In this document: piece after piece, positions 18,016-25,902 of the stretch | Layout: the number at the start of each line of letters is the position of its first letter | Position numbering within the stretch: position 1 is the stretch's first letter | Assembly: GCF_003044275.1 (NCBI RefSeq) | Contig: NZ_PZPL01000001.1 | Span: 434,001-498,000 of the forward strand | Direction of reading: 5' to 3' | DNA: 64,000 nucleotides | Origin: Rathayibacter caricis DSM 15933 | GTDB taxonomy: Bacteria; Actinomycetota; Actinomycetes; Actinomycetales; Microbacteriaceae | Notes under the pieces: generated by a model | Told to the model about the DNA's origin: nothing | What the model saw: only the letters and a program-made list of their open reading frames with translations | Database searches by the model: none | Program-made: the position numbers and the translations under genes

Positions 18016-18373
18016 CGGGGGCGTCGCGCGCGCTCGGCGAGCCGATCCCAGCTCTGCTGGTCGAGTAGCTGCGCAAGCGGCGTCTCGAGCGGTGAAGCCG
18101 TGTTGCATCTCGGTGGTGCGGGAAAAGGGGTCCCGGCCGCGAGCCTGCTGGTCGAGTAGCCCCGCAGGGGCGTATCGAGACCCACCTCCTTCAGCGGATC
18201 GGGCCGCTGATCCGGCCTTCTGGACATGTCGGATCTCGATACGCCCGCTGCGCGGGCTACTCGATCAGCACGCAGCGCGCGGACACGACTACTCGATCAG
18301 CAAGCAGCGGCGGGTCGAGTAGCCAAGCAGCGGCGTCTCGAGACCCGCGTCCTGCAGAGCGAGCAGCGGGAGG
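18016..18373. repeat. repeat-rich intergenic region between hpt and tilS
   Basis: No gene is visible. The stretch is largely made of the palindromic TCGAGTAGC/GCTACTCGA repeat family: copies at about 18054-18089 and 18144-18185 in one orientation, 18231-18270 in the other, and a rearranged double copy at 18288-18354. Half-sites vary (GTCTCGAG versus GTATCGAGA), so copies are old or differently sourced. Confidence 0.7.
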
Positions 18374-19372
18374 TCAGCGCGGGCGGGCCGGGGCGAAGAC
18401 GAGGTCGGGGCCGGAGCGGGTCGCGAGGACGCCGGGGAGATCGACGCCCTTCTGGCCGTGCCAGTCGGTGACGAGCGCGGCGACGGCGAGCGTCTGCGCA
18501 CGCGAGAGCGAGACTCCGAACTCGTTCGACACGACCAGGCGGATGATGCGCTGCCGCAGCGCGGGCGGATCCGCCGCGAGCCCGCGGGCGTCGACCGTCA
18601 CGTGGCCGTCGTCGTTCTGGCCGACGAGCTCGAGCGCCCAGTCGAGCGCCATCGCGTCGAGCGCGTCGCCGTCCTCGCGCAGCTGCTCGGCCGTGCGGGC
18701 GAGCGCCTCGGCCACGCCGGGGCCGAGCTCGTCCTCGAGAACGGGCAGCACCGAGCGGCGTACGCGCACCCGGGAGTAGCGGACGTCGTCGTTGTGCGGG
18801 TCGTCCCACGGCTCGAGGCCGGCGTCGGCGCACGCGGCCCGCGTCGTCGCGCGGCGGAGGCCGAGCAGCGGCCGTCGCAGCGGTCCGCTCACCGGCGCCA
18901 TGCCGTGCAGGCTCGCGGCGCCGGCTCCGCGGGCGAGGCCCAGGAGGACCGTCTCGGCCTGGTCGTCGAGCGTGTGCCCGAGGAGGACCGCCGCCGCCCC
19001 GGTCGCCTCGAGCGCATCGGCGAGGGCGCCGTACCGCGCGGTGCGGGCCGCCGCCTCCGGGCCGTCCTCCCCCTCCTGCACGGAGACGACCTCGACGAGG
19101 ACGGGCGCGAGACCGAGTGCGTGCGCCTGCTCGGCGGCGCGACGAGCGACTCCGTCCGACCCCTCCTGCAGGCCGTGGTCGACGATCACGACGCCTGCGC
19201 GCAGCTCGGCGCGCGGCGCCTCGAAGGCGACGGCCGCGGCGAGGGCGAGGGAGTCGGCCCCTCCGCTCAGCGCGACGAGGACCAGGGAGCCGCGCTCGAG
19301 GCCGTCGAGGCCGGCGCGGACGGCTCGGCGCAGGTCGGCGACGGCGGGGGTCAGACGGGGGCGATCGGGCAC
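18374..19372 (-). CDS. tilS: tRNA(Ile)-lysidine synthetase
   Basis: Modifies C34 of the CAU-anticodon tRNA-Ile to lysidine so that it reads AUA. The 332-residue protein opens with the PP-loop motif VLVALSGGADSLALAAA (about residues 27-43) and contains LGHTLDDQAETVLLGLARGA near residue 128 and the RPLLGLRRATTRAACADAGL segment. A short substrate-binding domain follows; this is a typical actinobacterial length. GTG at 19372 was chosen because the sequence before it has no TilS similarity. A TAACGT box lies eight bases upstream. The divergent gene is ppa. Confidence 0.93.
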   Translation of the reverse strand: MPDRPRLTPAVADLRRAVRAGLDGLERGSLVLVALSGGADSLALAAAVAFEAPRAELRAGVVIVDHGLQEGSDGVARRAAEQAHALGLAPVLVEVVSVQEGEDGPEAAARTARYGALADALEATGAAAVLLGHTLDDQAETVLLGLARGAGAASLHGMAPVSGPLRRPLLGLRRATTRAACADAGLEPWDDPHNDDVRYSRVRVRRSVLPVLEDELGPGVAEALARTAEQLREDGDALDAMALDWALELVGQNDDGHVTVDARGLAADPPALRQRIIRLVVSNEFGVSLSRAQTLAVAALVTDWHGQKGVDLPGVLATRSGPDLVFAPARPR

Positions 19373-19489
19373 ATCAAGTAACGTTAGGCCAGCGATCCGG
19401 CCTGCGAGCGCTGGCGTGTGCACGCGCTCGGGAGGCGGATCCGATCCGCCGATGCGCCGCCCGCGGCGCCACCGACTCAAGGAGCGAAC

Positions 19490-19981
19490 ATGGCCGCATA
19501 CGACGTCGTCGTAGAGATCCCCAAGGGCAGCCGCAACAAGTACGAGGTCGACCACGAGACCGGTCGCGTGTACCTCGACCGGGTGCTCTTCACCTCCTTC
19601 GTCTACCCGACGGACTACGGCTACTTCGAGAACACGCTGGGCCTGGACGGCGATCCCGTCGACGCGCTCGTGCTGCTCGAGTACCCGGTCTTCCCGGGCG
19701 TGGGGGTCTCGGTGCGCCCCGTCGGCGTGCTCAACATGAGCGACGAGGCCGGCTCCGACGCCAAGGTGATCGTGGTCCCCGCGAAGGACCCGCGCTGGCA
19801 GCACATCCAGGACATCGGCGACGTGCCGGAGCAGACCAAGAACGAGATCAAGCACTTCTTCGAGCGCTACAAGGACCTCGAGCCCGGCAAGTGGGTCAAG
19901 GTCGAGGCGTGGGGCGACGCGGCCGAGGCCGAGCAGATCGTCCAGGACGGCATCAAGAAGCTGGCCGAAGAGGGTCACTGA
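19490..19981 (+). CDS. ppa: inorganic pyrophosphatase
   Basis: Hydrolyses pyrophosphate and so pulls biosynthetic reactions forward. The 163-residue cytosolic protein shows family I motifs: [21 protein letters not shown] split over residues 9-29, [11 protein letters not shown], and the metal-binding [14 protein letters not shown] at 19490 has AAGGAG five bases upstream, which decides against longer in-frame starts. It is divergent from tilS and convergent with the NlpC/P60 gene. Confidence 0.96.
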   Translation: MAAYDVVVEIPKGSRNKYEVDHETGRVYLDRVLFTSFVYPTDYGYFENTLGLDGDPVDALVLLEYPVFPGVGVSVRPVGVLNMSDEAGSDAKVIVVPAKDPRWQHIQDIGDVPEQTKNEIKHFFERYKDLEPGKWVKVEAWGDAAEAEQIVQDGIKKLAEEGH

Positions 19982-19999
19982 CCCCTCGGGTCGCCTCTC

Positions 20000-20071
20000 G
20001 AACGACGAGAACCCGCTCCCGCCGGAGTCCAGCACTGCTGGATCGCCGGTGGGGGCGGGTTCTCGTCGTTC
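20000..20071. terminator. bidirectional hairpin between ppa and the NlpC/P60 gene
   Basis: A perfect 17-bp inverted repeat (20000-20016, GAACGACGAGAACCCGC, and 20055-20071) that extends imperfectly inward. It lies between two convergent genes. There is no T-run, as is common for hairpin terminators in high-GC Actinobacteria. Confidence 0.6.
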
Positions 20072-20081
20072 GCGGGGAGCG

Positions 20082-21620
20082 CTAGGCGCTCGGACGGCCG
20101 ACCATGCCGGTCGGCACTCCCCAGATGGAATGGATGCGCACCGGCGCGTTCGGGTTCGGCGCCTCGATGATCTGGCCGTTCCCGAGGTAGATGGCGACGT
20201 GGTAGTAGTCGCCCGCCGAGCCCCAGAAGATCAGGTCGCCGCGCCGGCGGTCGCCGTAGGGCACCAGCTTCCCGTCGCCCGCCATGGTGTTGTACTGGTT
20301 GGTCGCGGAGTGCGTGCCGATGTAGACGCCGGCGGTCGCGTACGACTGCTTGGTCAGGCCCGAGCAGTCCCAGACGTCCGGGCCCATGCCGCCGAGCACG
20401 TAGCGCTCGCCGAGCTGCGCGGAGGCGTACGAGATGGCGGTCTCGACGGCGTTCGTCTGCGGCGGTCCGACGGGAGCGGGGGCCGGAGCCGGAGCGGGCG
20501 CCGGAGCCGGAGCGGGCTGGACGGGCGCCGGAGCCTGGACGGGCGGCGGCGCGGGCTGGACGGGAGCCTGGACGGGAGGCGGCGCGGGCTGAGAAGGCGC
20601 AGGCGCCTGCACGGGCGGCGCAGGCTGGGCGGGCGGCTGCACGGGCTGCTGCACGGGCGCCTGAACCGGAGGCTGCTGCGGGGGTGCCGCCGGACGGGAC
20701 GGCGTCGCGCCCACCGGAGCAGTCACGACGGGAGCGGGACGCGAGTCCTCCTCCATTGCCGCGGCCTCGGCATCGGCCTGCGCGCGCGCCGCGGCGGCGG
20801 CTGCGGCGGCCTCGGCGCGCTTCTGCTGCTCACCGGCGAGGAACGCGGTCTCGACCTCGACGGTGGAGTCCTTGAGCAGGGCGAGCTGCGCGATCAGCTC
20901 AGAGGACTTCGCCTCCTGCACGGCCAGAGCCGACCGGGCGGACTCGGCGGCGGAATCGGCCGTCGCGCGGGCGCTGTCCGCCTCGTCTGAGAGCTTCCGG
21001 TGCTCGTCGACCGCCACGTCGGCCTGCTCGGCGAGCGACTCGGCGAGCTGCTTGTCGGCGAGCGCGTCGGCGTAGACCTTCTGCGACTGCTCCGACAGCT
21101 GCGACATGGCACCGAGCTGGTAGAGCAGGTCCCCGGCGTCCTCGCCGCGCGCGACGAGGCTCATCGAGAGGTCCCCGCCCGCGGCGCGGGAGAGGTGGGC
21201 GGCGAGCAGGCCCGCGCGCATCCTCGAGGTCTGCGCCTTCGTGGACGCCTCGACGGCGCGGTCTTCGAGATCGGTGACGGTCTGCGCGGCGGCGGCCAGC
21301 GCATCCGTCGCCTGGCGCCAGGTCTCGGCCTTGCGCATCGCCTCGACGGAGGCCTCGTCGACCGCGGTCTGGAGCCCCGCGACGAGCCCGGTGATCGAGT
21401 CGATCTCGGCCTGCTTCGCGGCCTCGTCGAGCTTGGCGTTCTGCACGTCGTCCCACGAGGGGTACTTCGGGTCGTCGGCCGTCGCGGGCGTGAGCCCGAA
21501 GGACGCCGTGATCGCCGTCACGGCGAAGGCGGCCGACACCGCGATCGGGAGGCGACCCTTCCAGGCCCGCTCCCGCGGTGCCGGGGTGAAGCTCCGAGCG
21601 GTGGTGCGGGGGTCAACCAA
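20082..21620 (-). CDS. secreted NlpC/P60 (C40) peptidoglycan hydrolase
   Basis: Cell-wall endopeptidase of the RipA/RipB kind, expected to cut peptide stems. The 512 residues comprise a signal peptide (about 20-48, ending LTPATADD), a coiled-coil domain from about 50 to 280 beginning YPSWDDVQNAKLDEAA, a 100-residue Pro/Ala/Gln linker (repeats of VQAPVQPAP), and a C-terminal NlpC/P60 domain. Catalytic Cys is in DVWDCSGLTKQSYA and His in DYYHVAIYLGNG. The start is a TTG at 21620 that overlaps the upstream M23 gene by eight bases, so the two hydrolases are translationally coupled. Confidence 0.9.
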   Translation of the reverse strand: MVDPRTTARSFTPAPRERAWKGRLPIAVSAAFAVTAITASFGLTPATADDPKYPSWDDVQNAKLDEAAKQAEIDSITGLVAGLQTAVDEASVEAMRKAETWRQATDALAAAAQTVTDLEDRAVEASTKAQTSRMRAGLLAAHLSRAAGGDLSMSLVARGEDAGDLLYQLGAMSQLSEQSQKVYADALADKQLAESLAEQADVAVDEHRKLSDEADSARATADSAAESARSALAVQEAKSSELIAQLALLKDSTVEVETAFLAGEQQKRAEAAAAAAAARAQADAEAAAMEEDSRPAPVVTAPVGATPSRPAAPPQQPPVQAPVQQPVQPPAQPAPPVQAPAPSQPAPPPVQAPVQPAPPPVQAPAPVQPAPAPAPAPAPAPAPVGPPQTNAVETAISYASAQLGERYVLGGMGPDVWDCSGLTKQSYATAGVYIGTHSATNQYNTMAGDGKLVPYGDRRRGDLIFWGSAGDYYHVAIYLGNGQIIEAPNPNAPVRIHSIWGVPTGMVGRPSA

Positions 21621-23019
21621 GTGTCACTCCTCGTGCGGCCATGAAGGGCTGGGCGTTGACGGCGGTGCCGTTGACGCGGGTCTCGTAGTGCAGGTGGCAG
21701 CCGGTCGATGCGCCGGTGGAGCCGACGGACGCGATCTGCTGACCCGCCTCGACCCGCTCGCCGACGCGCACGTAGATGCCGCCCGCGATGATGTGGGCGT
21801 AGCCGGTGCTGATGCCCTCGCCGTGGTTGATCTCGATCCAGTTGCCGTACGTGCCGAAGACGCCGGCGTAGGTGACCGTGCCGCTGTGCGCGGCGAAGAT
21901 CGGAGTGCCGCAGGAGGCTGCGAGGTCGGTGCCGCGGTGGTACGAGCTGGTCGAGCCGCCACCGGTCGAGAGGCTGCTTCGCGGGCCGAAGGTGCCGGTG
22001 ATCCGTCCGTTGACGGGCTCCACCCAGCCGGAGTCGCTGACCGCGGTCGATCCGCCGCCCGCGGAGGGCGCCGGTGCGGTGTACGACGAGCCGCCCGAGC
22101 TCGGGCGCGATGCAGCTGCTGCGGCAGCGGCCGCGCGGGCCGCTGCGGCGGCGATCCGCTGAGCCTCGGCGGCGGCCTGACGCGCGGCGGCCTCCTCGGC
22201 GAGCTTGCGCTGACGCTCGGCCTCCCGCGCGGCGACTCCCGCCTGGTACTCGGCGACGGTGCGGGACTCGGTGTCGCGGAGTGCGGCGAGCTGCTGCTCG
22301 AGCACGATGCCCTGCTGCTGCTGCTCGGCGAGGACCGACTCCGACGCCTGCTGGGCCGCCGTGGCCTCGGCCAGTGCGGCCTCGGCCGACTGCCGGAGGC
22401 GCTCGCGCTCGGTGCGGGCGACCTCGGCCTGGTCGGCCAGCGAGGACGCGGTGTTGCGGGCCGTGCTCGCCTGCTCGTAGATCGCGTTCGAGCGCTCGAC
22501 GAGCTTGGTCATGTTGCCGATGCGGCCGAGCAGGTCCTCGGACCCGCCGCTCTCGCCCTCGAGGAAGATGTTGACCGACAGGTCCGTGCCCGTGGTGCGG
22601 TAGAGCTGCGCGGCGAGGAGGCCGGCCTGCTGCGAGGCGGCGTCGGCCTCGTCGGCGCTCTCGGTCGCGCGGGCGTCGAGCCCGGCGGCCTTGTCAGCGG
22701 CCTCGTCGAACTTCTCCTGCGCCGCGAAGTACTCGGCACCCCGCTCCTCGGCGAGCTGCTGAGCGGCCGCGACCTCGTCCTGGAGGTCGGCGATCAGCGA
22801 GGTGATGCTGTCGACCTGGGCGGCCGCGGCGGCGGTGTCGCCCTTGGCGGCCTCCACATCGGCCCACGTCGGGTACTCGACGGCCTGAGCCGGAGTGGCG
22901 ACCAGAAGCCCGGCGACCAGCGCGAGGGTCGCCGACGCGAGAGCCGTCGCGCGCAGTCGCCCGAGCCGTGGCGCGGCCGACGACGGTGCGGGGCTGCGGC
23001 GGCGCGGGAGAGAGAGCAT
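21613..23019 (-). CDS. secreted M23 (LytM-type) endopeptidase
   Basis: A 468-residue secreted peptidoglycan peptidase. It has an Arg-rich N-terminus and signal peptide (to about residue 45, ATPAQA), a coiled-coil region of 230 residues opening with VEYPTWADVEAAKGD, an Ala/Ser-rich linker, and an M23 domain with zinc-site motifs HRGTDLAAS (HxxxD) and GCHLHYETR (HxH). I chose ATG 23019 because GAGGT lies just upstream and the signal peptide then begins in the right place. The N-terminal domain matches that of the NlpC/P60 neighbour. Confidence 0.9.
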   Translation of the reverse strand: MLSLPRRRSPAPSSAAPRLGRLRATALASATLALVAGLLVATPAQAVEYPTWADVEAAKGDTAAAAAQVDSITSLIADLQDEVAAAQQLAEERGAEYFAAQEKFDEAADKAAGLDARATESADEADAASQQAGLLAAQLYRTTGTDLSVNIFLEGESGGSEDLLGRIGNMTKLVERSNAIYEQASTARNTASSLADQAEVARTERERLRQSAEAALAEATAAQQASESVLAEQQQQGIVLEQQLAALRDTESRTVAEYQAGVAAREAERQRKLAEEAAARQAAAEAQRIAAAAARAAAAAAAASRPSSGGSSYTAPAPSAGGGSTAVSDSGWVEPVNGRITGTFGPRSSLSTGGGSTSSYHRGTDLAASCGTPIFAAHSGTVTYAGVFGTYGNWIEINHGEGISTGYAHIIAGGIYVRVGERVEAGQQIASVGSTGASTGCHLHYETRVNGTAVNAQPFMAARGVTLG

Positions 23020-23180
23020 GGGACCTCGGGGTTGCAGGGGGAGCCGGAGTCCGGACAGGCGGAGGTGACCGCCACCGGGGGAAGGGCAATTCCGACCAAC
23101 CCTAACCAAGCCCCTACCGGTATGCCTAGGGACCGGGCAACCCCGGACGGGGTTCGTGGCGTGTGCGGAACGTTCGGATT

Positions 23181-23208
23181 TTGCATCCGGGGCGATCATC
23201 CGTATGCT
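23181..23208 (+). promoter_or_regulatory. promoter of the tRNA cluster
   Basis: TTGCAT (23181-23186) and TATGCT (23203-23208) with a 16-base spacer, about 53 bases before tRNA-Glu. A second TATGCT box at 23402-23407 precedes tRNA-Asp. Confidence 0.45.
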
Positions 23209-23261
23209 TGCGTGTCGGTAGTCATGGTGGGGTCGGCCGCAGCGTCAGCCCTGCAGCTTCC

Positions 23262-23334
23262 GGCCCCATCGTTTAGTGGCCTAGGACGCCGCCCTTTCAC
23301 GGCGGTAGCACGGGTTCGAATCCCGTTGGGGTCA
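23262..23334 (+). tRNA. tRNA-Glu (anticodon TTC)
   Basis: 73 bases; acceptor GGCCCCA pairs with TGGGGTC (one G-T), discriminator A. The anticodon arm is CCGCC-CTTTCAC-GGCGG, giving anticodon TTC, and the T-arm holds GGTTCGAATCC. CCA is not encoded. Confidence 0.95.
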
Positions 23335-23421
23335 CGAAGACGACACCGAGAAGATCCGGTCGGCAACGACCGGGGTGAAAATCGAATAGCCTCGAAGGCA
23401 GTATGCTTGTCTTCGCAACGA

Positions 23422-23495
23422 GGCCCTGTAGCGCAGCTGGTTAGCGTGCCGCCCTGTCACGGCGGAGGTCGCGGGTTCAAGTCCCGTCAGGGTCG
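23422..23495 (+). tRNA. tRNA-Asp (anticodon GTC)
   Basis: 74 bases; acceptor GGCCCTG pairs with CAGGGTC, discriminator G. The anticodon arm CCGCC-CTGTCAC-GGCGG gives GTC, and the T-loop is TTCAAGT. CCA is not encoded. Confidence 0.95.
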
Positions 23496-23501
23496 CAAAG
23501 G

Positions 23502-23528
23502 GGCCCTTCCGAGAGGAAGGGCCTTTTT
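23502..23528 (+). terminator. Rho-independent terminator after tRNA-Asp
   Basis: GGCCCTTCC, loop GAGA, GGAAGGGCC, then TTTTT: a perfect nine-bp stem with a T-run. Confidence 0.9.
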
Positions 23529-23549
23529 CAGCGGCGTACTCGTCGCAAC

Positions 23550-23622
23550 GGCTCTGTAGCTCAGTTGGTAGAGCGCACGACTGAAAATCGTGAGGTCACG
23601 GGATCGACGCCCGTCGGAGCCA
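23550..23622 (+). tRNA. tRNA-Phe (anticodon GAA), attachment site of a mobile element
   Basis: 73 bases; acceptor GGCTCTG pairs with CGGAGCC, discriminator A. The anticodon arm CACGA-CTGAAAA-TCGTG gives GAA. The T-loop ATCGACG is atypical. The last 30 bases (23593-23622) recur at 25999-26028, showing that a mobile element inserted here while keeping the tRNA intact. Confidence 0.95.
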
Positions 23623-23673
23623 CGGAAACCCTCGCCTAGCTTCTACATGGCGGGGGTTTCTCTCGTTTCCGGG
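23593..23673 (+). repeat. attL-like 81-bp direct repeat (tRNA-Phe 3' end plus terminator)
   Basis: By reading, identical base for base to 25999-26079. It starts in the T-arm side of tRNA-Phe and runs through the following terminator. Such a tRNA 3'-end duplication is the normal footprint of site-specific integration by a tyrosine recombinase. Confidence 0.9.
23625..23660 (+). terminator. terminator after tRNA-Phe (inside attL)
   Basis: GAAACCCTCGCC pairs with GGCGGGGGTTTC (one T-G) across a 12-base loop, followed by TCTCGTTT. A second identical copy lies at 26031-26066. Confidence 0.75.
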
Positions 23674-23994
23674 ACGCGGACTCGTGCCGTTCCCGAGGCC
23701 GTGCCACTGGCTGGGATGTCTCGAGCGTGGAGCTGGCACTCCGGCACGTCGTAGCGATCGGTCGGCGTCACGCGAGCGGACAGTTCCGGCACGCCGTGAT
23801 CACGACCGCGCTGAACGAGGGCTCGAGCACCGAGAGCTCACTTGATGGGAACCCCACTCGATGAGGCGCCCGGCGCTGCACCGCCGCGAAGTTCGGCCGA
23901 TTCCCCAGTGGCGAGCAGCTCCGCCGTGGGTTGCATGTAGCGGAGGATCGGCGAACCCCCTCTCGCCGACTTCGTCGCTCCATTTCGACTGCGA
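23674..23994 (-). pseudogene. gene-poor left end of the element with a broken reading frame
   Basis: No intact gene. One minus-strand frame stays open from the end of the nuclease gene to a TAG at 23643-23645 inside the attachment repeat, interrupted once by TGA at 23838-23840. The downstream 64 codons read as ordinary protein (for example VTPTDRYDVPECQLHARDIP). This may be the remnant of a lost gene; no family is recognised and chance openness is possible. Confidence 0.25.
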
Positions 23995-25068
23995 TCAGCT
24001 GTCGGCAACTTCATCGATGAGCCAAACACGCTTGAGCGGGATCTTCGCCTTGATGTCGTCAGGGAGGAACTCGTAGTGCTTCAGCAGGCGCCTGAGCACC
24101 TCTTCCGTGTCCCAGACCGCGACTTTGAGCTGCTGGGCCGTCACCTTCTCTCGCGCGTCTTTCGTCAGCTCGCTGAGTGTGACGAGCAGGCCGTGGTCTG
24201 CGTTGTGCTGACTGACGACTCCGCCGAGTTGATCCAGAACCTGCGACCCGATGGGCCCGGCCTGCGCCTTCACTTGAACGATGATCGTCGGCGCGGAGAT
24301 GCCGAGCACGCCCGAGCCTGCGATGATGTCGATCCCTCCGTCCCTTCCCTTCGGTGGGACTTTGCACGTCATGCCTTCCGCTTCGAGCAGTGCAGCGACC
24401 AGCCCCTGGAATCCGTACCCGTCGAATTGTTCCCGGATGCGACTACGAATGCGATCGCGAGAGAACTGCTCGATGTCCTGCCCGTCGGTCGCGATCGCCT
24501 CGTCCGTGTCAACCACGTCATCACTTGCCTTCGGCAGCGTCAGCGGCACTCCGGGACGAGCACCCGGATCTCGCTCCGCACCGGCGAGAACCTTGCCGAG
24601 ACGGTACGCGGCGTCGTTCCTGCTGATCTGCACAACTGTGCTGAAGGCGCCGAGGGAGTAGAGCAGGTCCTGATTGATCACGGCCCGTGCGACGTCGGGG
24701 CGCGTCCATTCGACCGAGCGGACATGGTTGAGGGTGTCCGTGCCAGGAACGTATTCGTATCGGCCGGTCACCGTGCCGAAGGCGAGACGACTCTGCTGCT
24801 TTAGCGGAAGCACGACGAGATCACCGACAGCCATTCTGTTGGCGAATGCGTTCAGCTGCGCGGCGTAGTTGCCCACTGCTTTGTCAGACTTGCCGGGCAT
24901 CACCGGGGCAAGAAGCGCGCGCATCGCGGACAGGTCCGTCGCCGGGCTCAGGTCTCCGACCTCGGCGAAGTCAACGGCGGTGCATCCGTGATCGAGCATC
25001 CACTGGTCGTAGAACCAGTTCTTCGAGCCACGAACCAGCCAGGCTCTCGGCTCGGTCGTCTCGCCCAT
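23995..25068 (-). CDS. Mrr-type restriction endonuclease with N-terminal PUA/EVE-like region
   Basis: A 357-residue probable type IV (modification-dependent) nuclease. Residues 8-165 (AWLVRGSKNW, GDLVVLPLKQ, FGTVTGRYEYVPG, HVRSVEWTR) have the strand order of PUA-like/EVE domains that sense modified bases. Residues 205-330 are an Mrr catalytic domain with GRDGGIDII (Asp247) and IIVQVKAQAG (Gln265, Lys267), the D-QxK active site of the Mrr family. ATG at 25068 has GGAAGG nine bases upstream; the ATG at 25077 would abut that site. It lies 37 bp after the glycosylase gene and is likely cotranscribed with it. Base composition is lower in GC than its neighbours. Confidence 0.85.
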   Translation of the reverse strand: MGETTEPRAWLVRGSKNWFYDQWMLDHGCTAVDFAEVGDLSPATDLSAMRALLAPVMPGKSDKAVGNYAAQLNAFANRMAVGDLVVLPLKQQSRLAFGTVTGRYEYVPGTDTLNHVRSVEWTRPDVARAVINQDLLYSLGAFSTVVQISRNDAAYRLGKVLAGAERDPGARPGVPLTLPKASDDVVDTDEAIATDGQDIEQFSRDRIRSRIREQFDGYGFQGLVAALLEAEGMTCKVPPKGRDGGIDIIAGSGVLGISAPTIIVQVKAQAGPIGSQVLDQLGGVVSQHNADHGLLVTLSELTKDAREKVTAQQLKVAVWDTEEVLRRLLKHYEFLPDDIKAKIPLKRVWLIDEVADS

Positions 25069-25105
25069 GACATCCATCCTTCCGTTCGTGGAGTAGTCGA
25101 CGCTG

Positions 25106-25708
25106 CTAGCTGAGCAACGGTGGCAGTGTCGCCATCACCGCGGCGGCGCGATCCCTCTCGTCGAACGGGCCCGGCAAACGGAAGACCATAGCCCCCCACT
25201 CCGTCCGGCCAGCTTGCAGGCCGGGTCTGCCCTCGTCGCCGAGTAGCGCCCCTACAGGATGGCGGAAGACGCAGATGACGAGCGGGACGTCGAGAGCTGC
25301 GAGCTTGTCGTTCAAGGTGCGGCGGCCGTACTCGATCTCGATCGCGCCGACCCCGCCCTCACTCCTCGTGGGACGCTTCACGACGTCCGTGAAGCCGATC
25401 CCTGCAGCGAGCGCGACTTCCTCAAAGTGCCGAGCCGGTGGGCGCGACATCACCCCCGCATCGACCAGACGACCGAGCTGACGCTGCCCCGTCTTTCCTT
25501 GGTAATAGTGTCCTGCATCGACACTCGCTGGCGCCGGGTTCAGCCCGACGACCACTGCGCGGAGAGACTCGGGCCAGACATCCGCCAGGGTGAGCACCTC
25601 TTCGCCCAGCCACTCCTGGACCGACTGGTAGCCGAGAAGAGGAGCCCTCATGAGGCGCGAATGTCGCGGACTCTCGCGGCCGGGAGTTGCATGAAGCACG
25701 TCGAGCAC
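25106..25708 (-). CDS. Mug/TDG-superfamily uracil-type DNA glycosylase
   Basis: A 200-residue protein of the uracil-DNA glycosylase superfamily, which cuts damaged or modified bases from DNA. Motif 1 is VVVGLNPAPASVDAGHYY (about residues 52-69), with Asn57 in the place of the catalytic Asn of Mug (INPG). A second loop, FRLPGPFDERD (176-186), occupies the place of the usual NPSG motif but is divergent. Overall it is closest to mismatch-specific glycosylases. GTG at 25708 is the longest start; ATG at 25651 (reads RAPLLGYQSVQEW) is a realistic alternative. Its pairing with a modification-dependent nuclease in an element suggests phage defence by base-specific attack. Confidence 0.75.
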   Translation of the reverse strand: MLDVLHATPGRESPRHSRLMRAPLLGYQSVQEWLGEEVLTLADVWPESLRAVVVGLNPAPASVDAGHYYQGKTGQRQLGRLVDAGVMSRPPARHFEEVALAAGIGFTDVVKRPTRSEGGVGAIEIEYGRRTLNDKLAALDVPLVICVFRHPVGALLGDEGRPGLQAGRTEWGAMVFRLPGPFDERDRAAAVMATLPPLLS

Positions 25709-25728
25709 TCATCGGTCACCCTCTCACA

Positions 25729-25902
25729 CTAGTGAGCCCGACCACCATGAAGGCCGATCGCCATCGAAGGGATGCTGGAAGTCCCGGCCGGGAACGGCAT
25801 GCCCGCGACGAGGTCGACGAACGATTCACCACCGGTCTCGACACGTTCCGCGCGCAGTGAGACCGTCCCGGTGTTGGAGATGGACGTGAGAACGTCGGGC
25901 AT
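25729..25902 (-). pseudogene. 57-codon frame at the right end of the element, probably a 3' fragment
   Basis: The frame reads from MPDVLTSISNTGTVSLRAER to GLHGGRAH with strongly GC-biased third positions, as in real genes. It is open upstream for 18 more codons without a start codon, then meets a stop close to the attachment repeat. It may be the tail of a gene cut by integration, or a small gene beginning at ATG 25902 (GAGGGGG lies 13-19 bases upstream). I recognise no family. Confidence 0.35.

Noticed and set aside
19373..20035. N-terminal extension of tilS by about 220 codons
   Set aside because: The extension runs antisense through ppa and has no TilS similarity; GTG 19372 gives a normal TilS start.
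23020..23200. c-di-AMP (ydaO-type) riboswitch before the M23/NlpC hydrolase genes
   Set aside because: Such switches are common before actinobacterial wall hydrolases, but I could not find the conserved core (for example CCGTCAGCTAACC-like) in the minus-strand leader.
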